Source of the DNA: Psychrobacter nivimaris
GTDB taxonomy: Bacteria > Pseudomonadota > Gammaproteobacteria > Pseudomonadales > Moraxellaceae
DNA: 64,000 nt
Direction: 5' to 3'
Assembly: GCF_009812035.1 (NCBI RefSeq)
Contig: NZ_VZIZ01000031.1
Location: forward strand, 16,465 to 80,464
Position 1 is the stretch's first letter, and each line of letters starts with the position of its first letter. Positions 46,955 to 57,308 of this stretch are shown piece after piece. The notes beneath the pieces are model-generated. The model was given only the letters and a program-made list of their open reading frames with translations, did no database searches and was not told the origin of the DNA. Position numbers and translations under genes: made by a program.

Positions 46955-48673
46955 CTATTTACCGCTTACTTTTGCCATAACTTCTTCACGGCTTAGCATT
47001 TGTTTTTCGGCTTCACGGCGATTGACGTACTCATACTTGTCTTCCGCCAAGTTGCGATCAGACACGACGATACGATGCGGTATACCAATCAACTCAAGAT
47101 CAGCAAACTTAACGCCTGGGCGCTCGTTACGATCGTCCAGTAGTACATTGATGCCTTGAGCTTTCAACTCTTCATACAGGGCGGTTGCCGTCTGCATGAC
47201 CGTCTCTTCTTTAGACTTCATCGGGATGATAGCGACTTCAAAAGGAGCGATCGAATCATCAACCGTTGGCGTTTTTGGCCACATGATGCCGTTTTCATCA
47301 TTGTTCTGCTCGATAGCAGCGGCAATGATACGACTAACGCCAATACCATAACAGCCCATCATCAAGGTAACAGGTTTGCCATCTTCACCAGAAACTGTAC
47401 AGTTCATCGCTTGTGAGTATTTATCACCCAACTGGAAGATATGACCGACTTCGATACCACGTTTGATTTTTAGACTGCCTTTACCATCAGGAGACGGGTC
47501 GCCTTCTTGTACATTGCGCACATCAACGATGCGAGTAATGCGAGTATCACGTGCCCAGTTCATACCGATAGTATGTTTGTTCACTTCATTGGCACCGCAA
47601 ACAAAATCTGACAACGCAGCTGCTGAACGATCAACAAACACAGGCATATCTAAATTAACGCCGATATAGCCTTTGTGCAGGCCTGCCGCTTTTAGCTCTT
47701 CGTCAGATGCTAACGTCAATGGTACGTTGGCTTCTTCGATTTTCTCAGCCTTGATAGTATTGAGCTGATGATCGCCGCGCAACACGACAGCAATCAGTTG
47801 TGGCTCATCATTCTCAGTATGACCATGAACGATCAAGGTTTTAACCGTCGTTTCTAACGGGATGTCCAAGTGTTCAGCAACCATTTTACAGCTGGTCATA
47901 CCTTCGGTCAGAACGTCTTCACGCTCCATTTTTGGCGGTTGACGCTCAGCGGTGCTGACAGATTCTGCTAGCTCAACGTTGGCTGCATAGTCAGATGAGT
48001 CCGAAAACGCAATATCGTCTTCGCCGCTATCTGCCAATACATGGAACTCATGTGAGGCAAAACCACCGATAGAGCCTGTATCTGCTTGTACCGCACGGAA
48101 ATCTAAGCCCAAGCGGGTAAAGATGCGTGTATAAGCGTCATACATATCATGGTAAGTTTTGGCCAATGAGGCTTGATCCACATGGAAAGAGTAAGCATCT
48201 TTCATGGTGAATTCACGGGCGCGCATCACACCGAAGCGTGGACGAATCTCGTCACGGAATTTACCTTGAATCTGAAAGAAAGTAATCGGTAGTTGTTTAT
48301 AACTACGTAGCTCGCCTTGTGCTAGATTGGTGATGACTTCTTCGTGCGTTGGACCAAGCACAAAGTCGCGATCATGACGGTCTTTGAAGCGCAATAGCTC
48401 AGGACCATAATCATCAAAACGTCCGGTCGTCTGCCAAAGTTCAGCAGGCTGAGTCATCGGCATTAGCACTTCTTGTGCACCAACGTTTTGCATCTCTTCA
48501 CGAACAATACGTTCGACCTTTTGTAAGACGCGCAGACCCATAGGCAACCAAATATACAATCCAGAAGCAATCTTGCGGATAAGACCAGCACGCACCATCA
48601 ATTGGCTTGAGGCAATGTCGGCGTCACTTGGGGTTTCTTTTAGTGTGGCAAATAAAAATTGACTGGCTTTCAT
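46955..48673 (-). CDS. proS: Prolyl-tRNA synthetase (bacterial type)
   Basis: This class II enzyme charges tRNA-Pro. 572 residues is the bacterial length with the inserted editing domain. It begins [22 protein letters not shown]. Motif 1 covers [21 protein letters not shown]. Motif 2 is near [26 protein letters not shown]. The editing domain spans about 225-400. The class II motif 3 is in [15 protein letters not shown]. The C-terminal anticodon-binding domain holds [28 protein letters not shown]. The start ATG at 48671-48673 has no strong ribosome-binding site. Single gene. Confidence 0.97.
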   Translation of the reverse strand: MKASQFLFATLKETPSDADIASSQLMVRAGLIRKIASGLYIWLPMGLRVLQKVERIVREEMQNVGAQEVLMPMTQPAELWQTTGRFDDYGPELLRFKDRHDRDFVLGPTHEEVITNLAQGELRSYKQLPITFFQIQGKFRDEIRPRFGVMRAREFTMKDAYSFHVDQASLAKTYHDMYDAYTRIFTRLGLDFRAVQADTGSIGGFASHEFHVLADSGEDDIAFSDSSDYAANVELAESVSTAERQPPKMEREDVLTEGMTSCKMVAEHLDIPLETTVKTLIVHGHTENDEPQLIAVVLRGDHQLNTIKAEKIEEANVPLTLASDEELKAAGLHKGYIGVNLDMPVFVDRSAAALSDFVCGANEVNKHTIGMNWARDTRITRIVDVRNVQEGDPSPDGKGSLKIKRGIEVGHIFQLGDKYSQAMNCTVSGEDGKPVTLMMGCYGIGVSRIIAAAIEQNNDENGIMWPKTPTVDDSIAPFEVAIIPMKSKEETVMQTATALYEELKAQGINVLLDDRNERPGVKFADLELIGIPHRIVVSDRNLAEDKYEYVNRREAEKQMLSREEVMAKVSGK

Positions 48674-49266
48674 AAATAAAGCGTAACCTTATCAACGATA
48701 AAAAAATAAGAAATAGTAGGATGTTGAGCGTATGGCTAATCGTTTCATTGCCGCCGCAAGCTTACCTTTATCACTTAGCAATAATCTAGGGTATTTCCTA
48801 GTTACCAACCTGCTTATATACAAAGCACATCAGTAAAAACCACTCTCATAAAAGAGAGGTAGATTTGATTTGATGTATCAATATGCCAAAAATGCAATAT
48901 ATCCAGGTCAAAACCCTGATAAATGCTTTAAGACTGACATTTTATTCATACAATCTGACTATGTTAGGTAAAGTTCGCCTAAGACGCAATGACTTTTTGT
49001 CTTTTCAGACCGAACGTGACACAAAGGCTTCAATAAGGGATAAATAATTGAGCTATTCATATGATTTTATAGCGAAAGCATTGCTTATTTTGGTGACAGT
49101 TTATTGAGGTGGTTGCGTAGAGGTTTATGCATAAAGTTATGTAGAGGAATGGTAGCCATTACTTGAATTTACTGCACAATAGTCGCATTTATAGACTAAG
49201 CATCTGTTCCGTTTTTACAACGCTTTTAGCCTTACCAAACGATGCAACATTATAAAGGTAGCTTCT
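48674..49266. other. Divergent intergenic region, nothing recognised
   Basis: 593 bases between proS and the DUF4230 gene. There is one short inverted repeat (CTCTC...GAGAG near 48843-48858) without a T-run. I found no convincing open frame or RNA gene. Confidence 0.5.
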
Positions 49267-50007
49267 ATGGATAATCCTGATATGAATAACGCTAAAGCGA
49301 CTCAAAAGCCTGAGAAACGTCCTATTGTGACAATGTCGTGGGTGATATTACTCATTGGCTTAGTAGCGATTGTCTTTGCTATTTATAGCGCGCAAAACAA
49401 ACCAGAAGAAGCGCCGATAGAAACTATTACTCGCGAAGGGGTGGTTACGCAAATTCAGCAGTTAAATCGCTTACATACCGTCGCATTTAGTGTCGATACA
49501 GTGATTACGAGCGAGCGACCTGGGAGCTGGATGAAACTGTGGCAGGATGAGCAAAAGGCATTGTTTATCGCTCATGGTCGCGTAGAAGCAGGCGTTGATT
49601 TGAGTGTACTGACACCTGAGATGGTACAAGTAGTGCAACCTGCTCAAGCTAATGAGGATGAAGAGCAAGTAGCTGAGCCCAACTCACCAGCTGCCACTAT
49701 GCCGCAAATCAATATTACTTTGCCGCCTACAGAGATATTTTCAGCATATCTGGATGATATCGAGATTTATGACTGGCAGACAGGGGCTTTTGGCATGATG
49801 CAAGTTGACCCTAAGATATTGGCACAGGCACAGACCATGGCAAAAAAAGAAGTGCTTGAACGTGCCTGCCGAGGTGATGTCATGAATATGGCATTGCAAA
49901 ATGCGCAAACCCAGTTGCAGCAGCTGTTTGCACTCACGGGAGCGGTAGTGACGGTTACTAATCAGGGTGCAGGCGCATGTCAATTGCCAGTCACTACTAA
50001 TAGCTAG
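49267..50007 (+). CDS. DUF4230 membrane-anchored protein
   Basis: A 246-residue protein with a short cytosolic N-terminus, one membrane segment at about 25-44, and an outer domain that matches my memory of DUF4230: LNRLHTVAFSVDTVI, FIAHGRVEAGVDLSVLTPEMV, INITLPPTEIFSAYLDDIEIYD, then a long helix with repeated Ala/Gln/Leu. A Glu/Ala/Pro-rich insertion sits at about 125-145. The function is unknown. AAAGGTAG precedes the start. The gene is convergent with the photolyase gene, only 27 bases apart. Confidence 0.8.
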   Translation: MDNPDMNNAKATQKPEKRPIVTMSWVILLIGLVAIVFAIYSAQNKPEEAPIETITREGVVTQIQQLNRLHTVAFSVDTVITSERPGSWMKLWQDEQKALFIAHGRVEAGVDLSVLTPEMVQVVQPAQANEDEEQVAEPNSPAATMPQINITLPPTEIFSAYLDDIEIYDWQTGAFGMMQVDPKILAQAQTMAKKEVLERACRGDVMNMALQNAQTQLQQLFALTGAVVTVTNQGAGACQLPVTTNS

Positions 50008-50034
50008 TCTGCTGGTTGTTTTCTAAAATTAAGC

Positions 50035-51651
50035 CTATTTTTTAAACTCAGCAATAGCCAGCTTGCGCGCCGATTTATGCTCGACCATTGGCGCAGGATA
50101 GTCGACATCGGCAAACTTACCACCTTTTGCCAATTCCTTACGCATCTTATCTTCGTTATGTAAGATGCTATTAGGAATGTCTTTTAACTCTGGTAGCCAA
50201 GTCTTAATAAACAGAGCTTTAGAATCGTGTGTATTGGCTTGGCTAAAGGGGTTCATAATACGGAAGTAGGGCGCTGAGTCCGTACCTGTCGACGCGCTCC
50301 ATTGCCAGCCGCCGTTATTGGATGCAAAATCGCCATCTATCAGCTGCTGCATAAAGTAACGCTCACCCAAGCGCCAATCAATCAGTAAGTCCTTTGTCAA
50401 AAACATCGCTGTTACCATTCGCAATCGATTGTGCATAAACCCTGTCGCATTTAAACAACGCATCGCAGCATCTACGAGCGGTACGCCTGTCTTACCAGTG
50501 CACCATGTCTCAAAATCATCAGTGTTATACGACCAATTAATGTTGGTATCAGTCTCTTCTTTATACGCTTTATGACGAATCAGGTTTGGTTTTTCTACTA
50601 TTACATGACGATAAAAGTCTCGCCACGCAAGCTCGCTTATCCAGCGATTGATGTCTTCATTGTCGCTGTCATTGCCGTGTAGATCTTCTTGTGCTGCATT
50701 TGCCTGTAGATAGCAGAGTCTAGGACTGATAGAGCCTATAGTGAGGTAAGCCGATAGCTGACTGGTTGCATGCAGATGGGGGACATCACGGCTTACATCA
50801 TAATCATTGATATCATCATCGACGAATGCCTCTAGACGCTGGCAAGCGGAAGACTCACCTGCAGGATAAGCGTCTCTTGCTTGGTCAAGCTGAGCTATTA
50901 TATTGATATGTTGCAATGACTCATTCTTTTCTAATGTCTGCTGATAGTCACTCAGCATTTTTTCATTTAGGGCTTTGATATCGTCGATTGTATTGGCAAA
51001 CGTTTGCGATGATTTTAGTTTGATTTTATAATCGCTATCCACTGTAGGTGCTTCATGCATTTGAATGGTACTGACGTCCAACGTATGTCGCCATTTTTTA
51101 TAAAATGGGGTGAAGACCTTATACATGCTATCGCCATCATTGGTCGTGATACTTTGCGGTGGCAAAATGCATTGGTCATGCCAGCGGACGAACTCGATGT
51201 CGTTTTTTGCAAGTTGCTTGTTCAATTGCTCATCACGATCAATCTCATTGCCTTCGTACTCGTGATTGGCCATGACGCAGCTGATTTCATTGTCGTTGCA
51301 TAAGGTTGTAAGCGCCTTTATACAGTCTGAGAAGTTTGGACAAACTTGAACGATCAAGGTGATGTTTAGTTTTTCTTGTAACTCCTTTGCTAGAATAGGT
51401 AGCGTGCGAGCAATATGATCGACTTGTACAAGGGAGGTATCGTGTGCTTGCCACTGCTCAGGGGTCAAAAAGAATACGGCAGATACCGAAGCTTTATCTT
51501 CCTTTGCACGTTCACAAAGCGCTGCTAAAGCGGTATTGTCATGAATGCGTAGGTCACGACGAAACCACATCAAGTAATGCGGTGGATTTTTGCTAGTAGC
51601 ATTGTCGTCAGTATCAGTATTATTGGCGGCTGTCTGCGCAGTCTTAGACAT
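50035..51651 (-). CDS. phrB: Deoxyribodipyrimidine photolyase (class I CPD type)
   Basis: It repairs UV-induced cyclobutane pyrimidine dimers with light, FAD and an antenna cofactor. 538 residues is slightly longer than the E. coli enzyme. The N-terminus has LMWFRRDLRIHDNTAL. The C-terminal half has WISELAWRDFYRHV, WCTGKTGVPLVDAAMRCL, HNRLRMVTAMFLTKDLLIDW and GDFASNNGGWQWSASTGTDSAPYFRIMNP, all standard FAD/DNA-binding blocks. I start at the ATG at 51649-51651, seven bases after AGGGA; the adjacent TTG is not needed. It is divergent from trpF. Its usual DUF2256 neighbour type is found elsewhere in the window. Confidence 0.95.
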   Translation of the reverse strand: MSKTAQTAANNTDTDDNATSKNPPHYLMWFRRDLRIHDNTALAALCERAKEDKASVSAVFFLTPEQWQAHDTSLVQVDHIARTLPILAKELQEKLNITLIVQVCPNFSDCIKALTTLCNDNEISCVMANHEYEGNEIDRDEQLNKQLAKNDIEFVRWHDQCILPPQSITTNDGDSMYKVFTPFYKKWRHTLDVSTIQMHEAPTVDSDYKIKLKSSQTFANTIDDIKALNEKMLSDYQQTLEKNESLQHINIIAQLDQARDAYPAGESSACQRLEAFVDDDINDYDVSRDVPHLHATSQLSAYLTIGSISPRLCYLQANAAQEDLHGNDSDNEDINRWISELAWRDFYRHVIVEKPNLIRHKAYKEETDTNINWSYNTDDFETWCTGKTGVPLVDAAMRCLNATGFMHNRLRMVTAMFLTKDLLIDWRLGERYFMQQLIDGDFASNNGGWQWSASTGTDSAPYFRIMNPFSQANTHDSKALFIKTWLPELKDIPNSILHNEDKMRKELAKGGKFADVDYPAPMVEHKSARKLAIAEFKK

Positions 51652-51852
51652 CAAAGTATCCCTATATTAATCAATCGCAATCATAAACAAAACTAAGGAT
51701 AAAAGTATGCTAGGATAAGTTTTTGGATGCAATGGCTTTGCCGTTTGGTTAACAAAACCTCATCACATCTAACGATTTATCTTTAGCTTGAACCTATCTG
51801 ATGCCGCTATAATCGGTGTCATATTCAGCACCATGAAACGCAAGGTCACAAA

Positions 51853-52524
51853 ATGCACGTTAAGTTTTGCGGGTTTACTCAGCTTAGTGATATACAGACT
51901 GCGGCACAGCTAGGTGCAGATGCAGTGGGTTTGGTGTTTTATCCACCAAGTCCACGTGCGGTCACAATAGCGCAGGCGCAAACTCTGAGCGCTGCCGTAC
52001 CTGCTTTTGTCAGCGTGGTGGCACTGGTAGTCAATATGCCCAAAGATGAGCTGATTAACTTAGCAAACAACGTCTCTTTTGATATTATCCAGTTCCATGG
52101 TGATGAAACGCCTGAGCAATGCCAACAGCTGGCAGGTATGGTCAATAAACGCTGGATCAAAGCATTGCGTATCAATACAGAGCAAGATACCCTCGATAGT
52201 GTCCGCGCCCAAATTAATCAATTTGCGACCGCAGGTGCCAGTAGTATTTTATTGGATGCTTATCATCAGCATAAGTATGGCGGTACAGGCGCACGTTTTG
52301 ACTGGAGTCTCATTCCACATGACAGTGCACTACCGATCGTGTTGGCTGGTGGGCTCGATGCTGACAATGTTGCTGCGACATTAGATTTGCCTATTTATGG
52401 CGTCGATGTGAGCGGTGGTATTGAGGTTGATAAAGGTAAAAAAGACGCTGCCAAAATGCGTGCCTTTATGAAAGCGGTCAAGCGTGATCGATGGCAAAAC
52501 GCTACGGTCACTGGCGCCATCTAA
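51853..52524 (+). CDS. trpF: Phosphoribosylanthranilate isomerase
   Basis: This is the third step of the tryptophan pathway, an Amadori rearrangement on a TIM barrel. 223 residues is normal. KFCGFTQLSDIQTA opens the protein with the catalytic cysteine, GLVFYPPSPRAV follows, and VLAGGLDADNV plus VDVSGGIEVDKGKKD form the phosphate-binding end and the catalytic-Asp loop. An AAGG lies before the ATG. First gene of the trpF-trpB-trpA-accD-folC run. Confidence 0.96.
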   Translation: MHVKFCGFTQLSDIQTAAQLGADAVGLVFYPPSPRAVTIAQAQTLSAAVPAFVSVVALVVNMPKDELINLANNVSFDIIQFHGDETPEQCQQLAGMVNKRWIKALRINTEQDTLDSVRAQINQFATAGASSILLDAYHQHKYGGTGARFDWSLIPHDSALPIVLAGGLDADNVAATLDLPIYGVDVSGGIEVDKGKKDAAKMRAFMKAVKRDRWQNATVTGAI

Positions 52525-52684
52525 GTGGGTTTGTATCAAGCTATTTGCCATACATAATCTGCTTAGTTGATCGTTATTCCGATTTTTCTGCTTAAATCTT
52601 ATTAGATTATTATCCCTTTTATTATTTTCTCTCTAGTTATCTAAAGTTATCTAAAAAATACCACTTATTACAGTAGGAATTATC

Positions 52685-53959
52685 ATGAGTCATGTCGAGA
52701 ACAAAGATTTATCTGCTACCGCACAGTCTGTAAACACTTTTACCAATCCTGAAAATGTACAGGACTTCAACCAGTATCCTGATGCGCGCGGTCATTTCGG
52801 TGTACATGGGGGGCGTTTTGTCTCTGAGACGCTAATGGCTGCTCTAGAAGAGCTAGAAACGCTTTATACCAAAGTAAAAGCAGACCCAGCATTCTGGGAA
52901 GAGTATCACAACGATTTGGTCAATTATGTCGGTCGTCCAACGCCGCTGTATCATGCTAAGCGTTTGAGCGATGAGATTGGCGGTGCGCAAATTTACTTCA
53001 AACGTGAAGATCTAAACCATACAGGCGCACATAAAGTAAATAACACCATTGGTCAGGCACTGCTTGCCAAAATGTGTGGTAAAAAACGTATCATCGCTGA
53101 GACTGGTGCAGGACAGCATGGCGTAGCCACGGCAACTATTGCGGCACGCTTAGGGCTAGAGTGTATCGTCTATATGGGTGCTGACGATGTCGAGCGTCAA
53201 AAGATGAATGTTTATCGTATGCGCTTACTTGGCGCAACAGTTGTGCCCGTCACTTCTGGCTCACGTACGCTCAAAGACGCGATGAACGAAGCCATGCGTG
53301 ATTGGGTGACCAATGTTGATAGCACGTATTATATTATTGGTACGGTTGCAGGGCCGCACCCTTATCCGCTATTGGTTCGTGATTTCCAAGCGATTATTGG
53401 GAAAGAAGCGCGCATTCAGCATTTAGAAAAAACAGGAAAAATGCCAGATGCATTGGTTGCGTGTGTTGGCGGTGGCTCAAACGCGATTGGTTTGTTCTTT
53501 GACTTCCTAAACGATACTGAAGTAAAAATGTATGGCGTCGAGGCAACAGGCGATGGTATCGAGTCAGGTCGTCATTCAGCACCATTGGCTGCTGGCCGTA
53601 TCGGTGTGCTACATGGCAACCGTACTTACCTCATGGCAGATGATGATGGCCAAATTCAAGAGACGCATTCTATCTCAGCCGGTCTTGACTATCCTGGTGT
53701 TGGTCCAGAGCATAGCTTCTTGAAAGACATGAAGCGCGTTGAATATGTTGGCTGTACTGACAAAGAGGCGCTAGAAGGCTTCCATGAGTCTACGCGTAAA
53801 GAAGGCATCATTCCTGCGCTTGAGACTGCTCATGCTGTCGCGTATGCATTGAAACTGGCTAAAACCATGACACCTGATCAGACAATCATCGTTAATATGT
53901 CAGGTCGCGGTGACAAAGATTTGCATTCAGTGATGAAGGCAGAAGGGATTGAGATGTAG
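52685..53959 (+). CDS. trpB: Tryptophan synthase beta subunit
   Basis: PLP enzyme that joins indole with serine. 424 residues. The PLP lysine is in [16 protein letters not shown], preceded by [18 protein letters not shown] is the phosphate-binding glycine loop. [17 protein letters not shown] and NMSGRGDKD form the C-terminal active-site blocks. The N-terminal ~30 residues before [16 protein letters not shown] are an extension. AGGA precedes the ATG. Its partner trpA lies about 1 kb downstream, not adjacent, because a membrane-protein gene intervenes. Confidence 0.97.
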   Translation: MSHVENKDLSATAQSVNTFTNPENVQDFNQYPDARGHFGVHGGRFVSETLMAALEELETLYTKVKADPAFWEEYHNDLVNYVGRPTPLYHAKRLSDEIGGAQIYFKREDLNHTGAHKVNNTIGQALLAKMCGKKRIIAETGAGQHGVATATIAARLGLECIVYMGADDVERQKMNVYRMRLLGATVVPVTSGSRTLKDAMNEAMRDWVTNVDSTYYIIGTVAGPHPYPLLVRDFQAIIGKEARIQHLEKTGKMPDALVACVGGGSNAIGLFFDFLNDTEVKMYGVEATGDGIESGRHSAPLAAGRIGVLHGNRTYLMADDDGQIQETHSISAGLDYPGVGPEHSFLKDMKRVEYVGCTDKEALEGFHESTRKEGIIPALETAHAVAYALKLAKTMTPDQTIIVNMSGRGDKDLHSVMKAEGIEM

Positions 53960-54123
53960 TAAGAGTAGAGTAGTTTAGATGGTTGTATAAGAAAGTTTAG
54001 TAGCGTATTAACTTGATTAGGTATCATAAATCTCAATACGCTAATTGATAATTACTTCACTCTATAGAGTAGAGTAGTTATCAATATTGCTAGCTATTTT
54101 TTTATTATCGATAGTATACCTCC

Positions 54124-54885
54124 ATGAATTTGAACCGCTTAATACCGAGTAAGCCTAGCCAGTTGGGCAAGTATCCAGACCAAGCAGTGCTAACAGCGCC
54201 AGTCACAATAAGTGTGGGTGTACCTACTGAAAGCGTCAGTTTTTGGCAGAGTTATGGTTTCTTTATAGTTGTCATTGTATGGTCAGTGATGTATGTCTTT
54301 ATGGCCGTTTGGGAGTTTTCGACAGGTTATACGGTTACGACAATTGATGAAATTTTAAGAAATATTCTTGGGCTTTGGTCTCTTTTAGCTATACCCATGT
54401 TGTTTTTATTTCTGATGATATGTTGGTTGCATCGTGCCCAAAAAGGTTTTGTTGTGCCAAATCCATGGGTTGCTAGAAAATGGACTTGGAAGCATATCCC
54501 TATACTTATAATCAATAAAGATAATATCCAATTGACGTCTCAGTTTTGTATAGCTAATAAAAATTTTCAGCACGATAAAGTCATAAATTATGATGACGTT
54601 GAAGCATTTTATCTTAACCAAATTCGAGGAAGCACTGTTGGTTTTTGGATAGATTACACAGAAATATATAGTAGAAAGATGAAAAACCGAGGGAACAAGG
54701 TGCAAGGTCTAATATTTAATAAAAATATTCCACTGTGCGCGAGGCACAATGTTTTAAACGGTCTATACTACATAGAGCAGCGTGAAATTCTAAATATTAT
54801 GAATACTTTTCATAAGCAAAGAACTGATGATATTAAATATTTGTCGCAAGATAACCATGATAATTTAATGGATATTGGCTGGTAA
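54124..54885 (+). CDS. Unknown two-segment membrane protein between trpB and trpA
   Basis: I do not recognise this 253-residue protein. Two hydrophobic stretches at about 40-64 and 82-101 are followed by a basic, aromatic segment (PWVARKWTWKHIPI) and a soluble C-terminal domain of ~130 residues rich in Asn, Ile and Lys, with a VINYDDVEAFYLNQIRGSTVGFWIDYTEIY core that looks beta-rich, possibly a PH-like fold. The C-terminal half is clearly more AT-rich than the flanking trp genes. It has no good Shine-Dalgarno sequence. Its position splits trpB from trpA, which suggests later insertion; a direct role in tryptophan synthesis is unlikely. Confidence 0.65.
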   Translation: MNLNRLIPSKPSQLGKYPDQAVLTAPVTISVGVPTESVSFWQSYGFFIVVIVWSVMYVFMAVWEFSTGYTVTTIDEILRNILGLWSLLAIPMLFLFLMICWLHRAQKGFVVPNPWVARKWTWKHIPILIINKDNIQLTSQFCIANKNFQHDKVINYDDVEAFYLNQIRGSTVGFWIDYTEIYSRKMKNRGNKVQGLIFNKNIPLCARHNVLNGLYYIEQREILNIMNTFHKQRTDDIKYLSQDNHDNLMDIGW

Positions 54886-54938
54886 GAATACACTTATATA
54901 AGCTAAAAATTTATTTAACAAAATTATAAGAGATCACT

Positions 54939-55763
54939 ATGACCAGAATTGAAAGCACTTTTGAAACTTTAAAATCACAAAACAAAAAAGCCCTGATTCC
55001 TTATGTGATGGCAGGCGATCCTAATCCTGCAACCACTGTCGGTCTATTGCATGACTTAGTCAAGCACGGCGCAGATATGATCGAAGTCGGTTTACCATTC
55101 TCTGATCCAATGGCCGATGGCCCAACTGTAGCGTTGGCTGGTGAGCGTGCATTAGCAGCAGGTACGAGTACTCGTGATGCATTGAAGATGGTTGCAGAGT
55201 TCCGTCAAACAGATACGCAAACGCCAATTATCCTAATGGGTTATCTCAATCCTGTTGAAATCATCGGTTATGACAACTTTGTGGCGCTATGTGAGCAGTC
55301 AGGTGTTGATGGTTTATTGATGGTAGATTTGCCACCAGCAGAGGCGGGTAGCTTTACGCAGCATTTGACTGATCATTCGATGAATGAGATTTTCTTGTTA
55401 TCGCCAACCACCTTACCTGAGCGCCGTGAGCAAGTATTGACTCATTGTGGGGGCTATATTTATTATGTATCACTAAAAGGTGTGACTGGTTCAGCCACGC
55501 TAGATACTGATGACGTTGCCACCCAAGTTCAAGCAATCAAAGCAGAAACAGACTTGCCAGTATGCGTCGGCTTCGGTATCCGTGATGGTGCCTCTGCAAA
55601 AGCGATCGGTACTCATGCAGATGGCGTTATCGTCGGTAGTGCATTGGTACAGAATTTTGCCGATATTGATGCCAACGATACCGCTGCGGTTGCAAATGCA
55701 CAGCAGAACATCATGGCAAAAATGGATGAGCTACGTGCAGCGTTAGACAGCTTAAGCGCTTAA
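54939..55763 (+). CDS. trpA: Tryptophan synthase alpha subunit
   Basis: It cleaves indole-3-glycerol phosphate and channels indole to TrpB. 274 residues. Visible are the catalytic glutamate in DMIEVGLPFSDPMADG, ILMGYLNPVEIIGYDNF, LLMVDLPPAEAG with the catalytic Asp, and CVGFGIRDGASA plus VIVGSALVQ at the phosphate site. AGAGA lies before the ATG. It is 53 bases after the unknown membrane-protein gene and upstream of accD. Confidence 0.97.
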   Translation: MTRIESTFETLKSQNKKALIPYVMAGDPNPATTVGLLHDLVKHGADMIEVGLPFSDPMADGPTVALAGERALAAGTSTRDALKMVAEFRQTDTQTPIILMGYLNPVEIIGYDNFVALCEQSGVDGLLMVDLPPAEAGSFTQHLTDHSMNEIFLLSPTTLPERREQVLTHCGGYIYYVSLKGVTGSATLDTDDVATQVQAIKAETDLPVCVGFGIRDGASAKAIGTHADGVIVGSALVQNFADIDANDTAAVANAQQNIMAKMDELRAALDSLSA

Positions 55764-56130
55764 TAGCTATTGCTTTCATATTGTTGTTACTTGAAGAAGT
55801 AGTTATTTGAAGAAATAGTTATTTGAGACGGCAAAGTCAAATTGCAGCTATTGTTTACCTAAGACTTTACTTAAAAGCTTTACGTGAAGACAATACTAAA
55901 TGACTTTGCTAAAATTAGTTTACGAGTGTAAACTAACATCACTATTATATGGTGTCTGATAGTGGTAGTTTGTGAGTCATTTTGATTGGCAAATACATTA
56001 TCTATCAATAAGCGCATAATCAAATTACCGACATACGAGATTTATTTATCAGTATGTTGCATGACTGCTCATGTTATGACTGCATTAGATGCTTTGTTTA
56101 GACAACCATTAAACTCTCAATGACAAGCGC
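55764..56130. other. Gap between trpA and accD with a short tandem repeat
   Basis: Between 55786 and 55829 a 16-base unit (GTTA(C/T)TTGAAGAA(G/A)TA) occurs twice, with a partial third copy. The remaining ~300 bases show no gene or clear terminator. A separate promoter for accD is likely here. Confidence 0.5.
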
Positions 56131-57108
56131 ATGAGCACACTTGTCAATAAGCCTTTTATGATGGCAAATAATATGACTGATACAATAACAAAACCCGATA
56201 ACAATACTGCTAAAGCCGTGCCAAACAGCAATACGGATAGGCAGTCATGGTTTAACCGTCCTATCCCAGGTATCAAGCAGCATTTGACTGCGCCACTGTC
56301 TGCGGTAGAGACTGAACCGTCAACTAAGTGTAGTAATTGTCATTCGATGATTACTAACACAGCGCTAATTTTTAACTGTTATGTGTGCCCGCATTGTGAT
56401 CATCATTTACCGATGAGTGCTCGTGAGCGCTTGAACTGGTTACTTGATCAAGTAGACGGCGAGACAGGACAAGAATTTACGGCAAAAGATCCATTGAGCT
56501 TTGTGGATAGTAAGCCATATCCTGCGCGTATGAGTGAAGCACAAGAAAAAACAGGTGAGTCTGAGGCGTTGGTTGCTATGTATGGCAAACTGCGTAACCT
56601 TGATATCGTTGCCTGTGCTTTTGATTTCCGCTTTATGGGCGGGTCAATGGGTTCAGTTGTTGGCGATCGTTTCGTTCAAGCAGCTGAAAAAGCGCTAGAG
56701 CAAAAAGTACCTTTGGTTTGCTTTGCCGCTTCTGGCGGTGCACGTATGCAAGAAGGCCTGCTATCGTTGATGCAAATGGCACGCACGGCAGCAGCGATTG
56801 AGCGTCTAAGAATCGCTGGGATTCCTTATATTGTGGTATTGACCAATCCGGTGTACGGCGGTGTAACTGCATCACTGGCGATGCTGGGTGATATCCATCT
56901 AGCAGAACCAAAAGCGATGATCGGTTTCGCTGGTAAGCGTGTGATTGAGCAGACTGTACGTGAGACGTTAGAAGAGCCATTCCAGCGCGCTGAGTTCTTA
57001 TTAGAGCATGGTGTGGTGGATGAAGTGGTACATCGTCATCAGCTAATCGATACGATCTATCGTCTACTTGCAAAACTGTGCCGCGTACCAAATGTAGATG
57101 CTCAGTAA
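56131..57108 (+). CDS. accD: Acetyl-CoA carboxylase carboxyltransferase subunit beta
   Basis: Together with AccA this subunit transfers CO2 from biotin to acetyl-CoA, giving malonyl-CoA. 325 residues as read. A zinc ribbon is formed by CSNCH and CYVCPHC. The carboxyltransferase core contains GGSMGSVVGDRFVQA, LVCFAASGGARMQEGLLSLMQMARTAAA, and IGFAGKRVIEQTVRETL. The N-terminal ~60 residues before the conserved W-F-N-R-P are unusually long; the true start may be a later Met (for example residues 10, 11 or 15), and no strong ribosome-binding site decides it. Followed by folC, an accD-folC order seen in many gammaproteobacteria. Confidence 0.94.
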   Translation: MSTLVNKPFMMANNMTDTITKPDNNTAKAVPNSNTDRQSWFNRPIPGIKQHLTAPLSAVETEPSTKCSNCHSMITNTALIFNCYVCPHCDHHLPMSARERLNWLLDQVDGETGQEFTAKDPLSFVDSKPYPARMSEAQEKTGESEALVAMYGKLRNLDIVACAFDFRFMGGSMGSVVGDRFVQAAEKALEQKVPLVCFAASGGARMQEGLLSLMQMARTAAAIERLRIAGIPYIVVLTNPVYGGVTASLAMLGDIHLAEPKAMIGFAGKRVIEQTVRETLEEPFQRAEFLLEHGVVDEVVHRHQLIDTIYRLLAKLCRVPNVDAQ

Positions 57109-57308
57109 AATGAGATGCTCAATAAGGTAAATGACTCAGTATAATGAATCATTTATTGAGTGCACAAAGACTTAGCTGCGTGCTAACATCTACTGCATAT
57201 GCAAGACCCTCTAATAGCATTTATCGTCATTGCACGGTAAGTGCTATTTTTGGTTTTAGCCAACACATATATTTTTATCTCTTATTAAATTTTATATAGG
57301 TTTTATCC

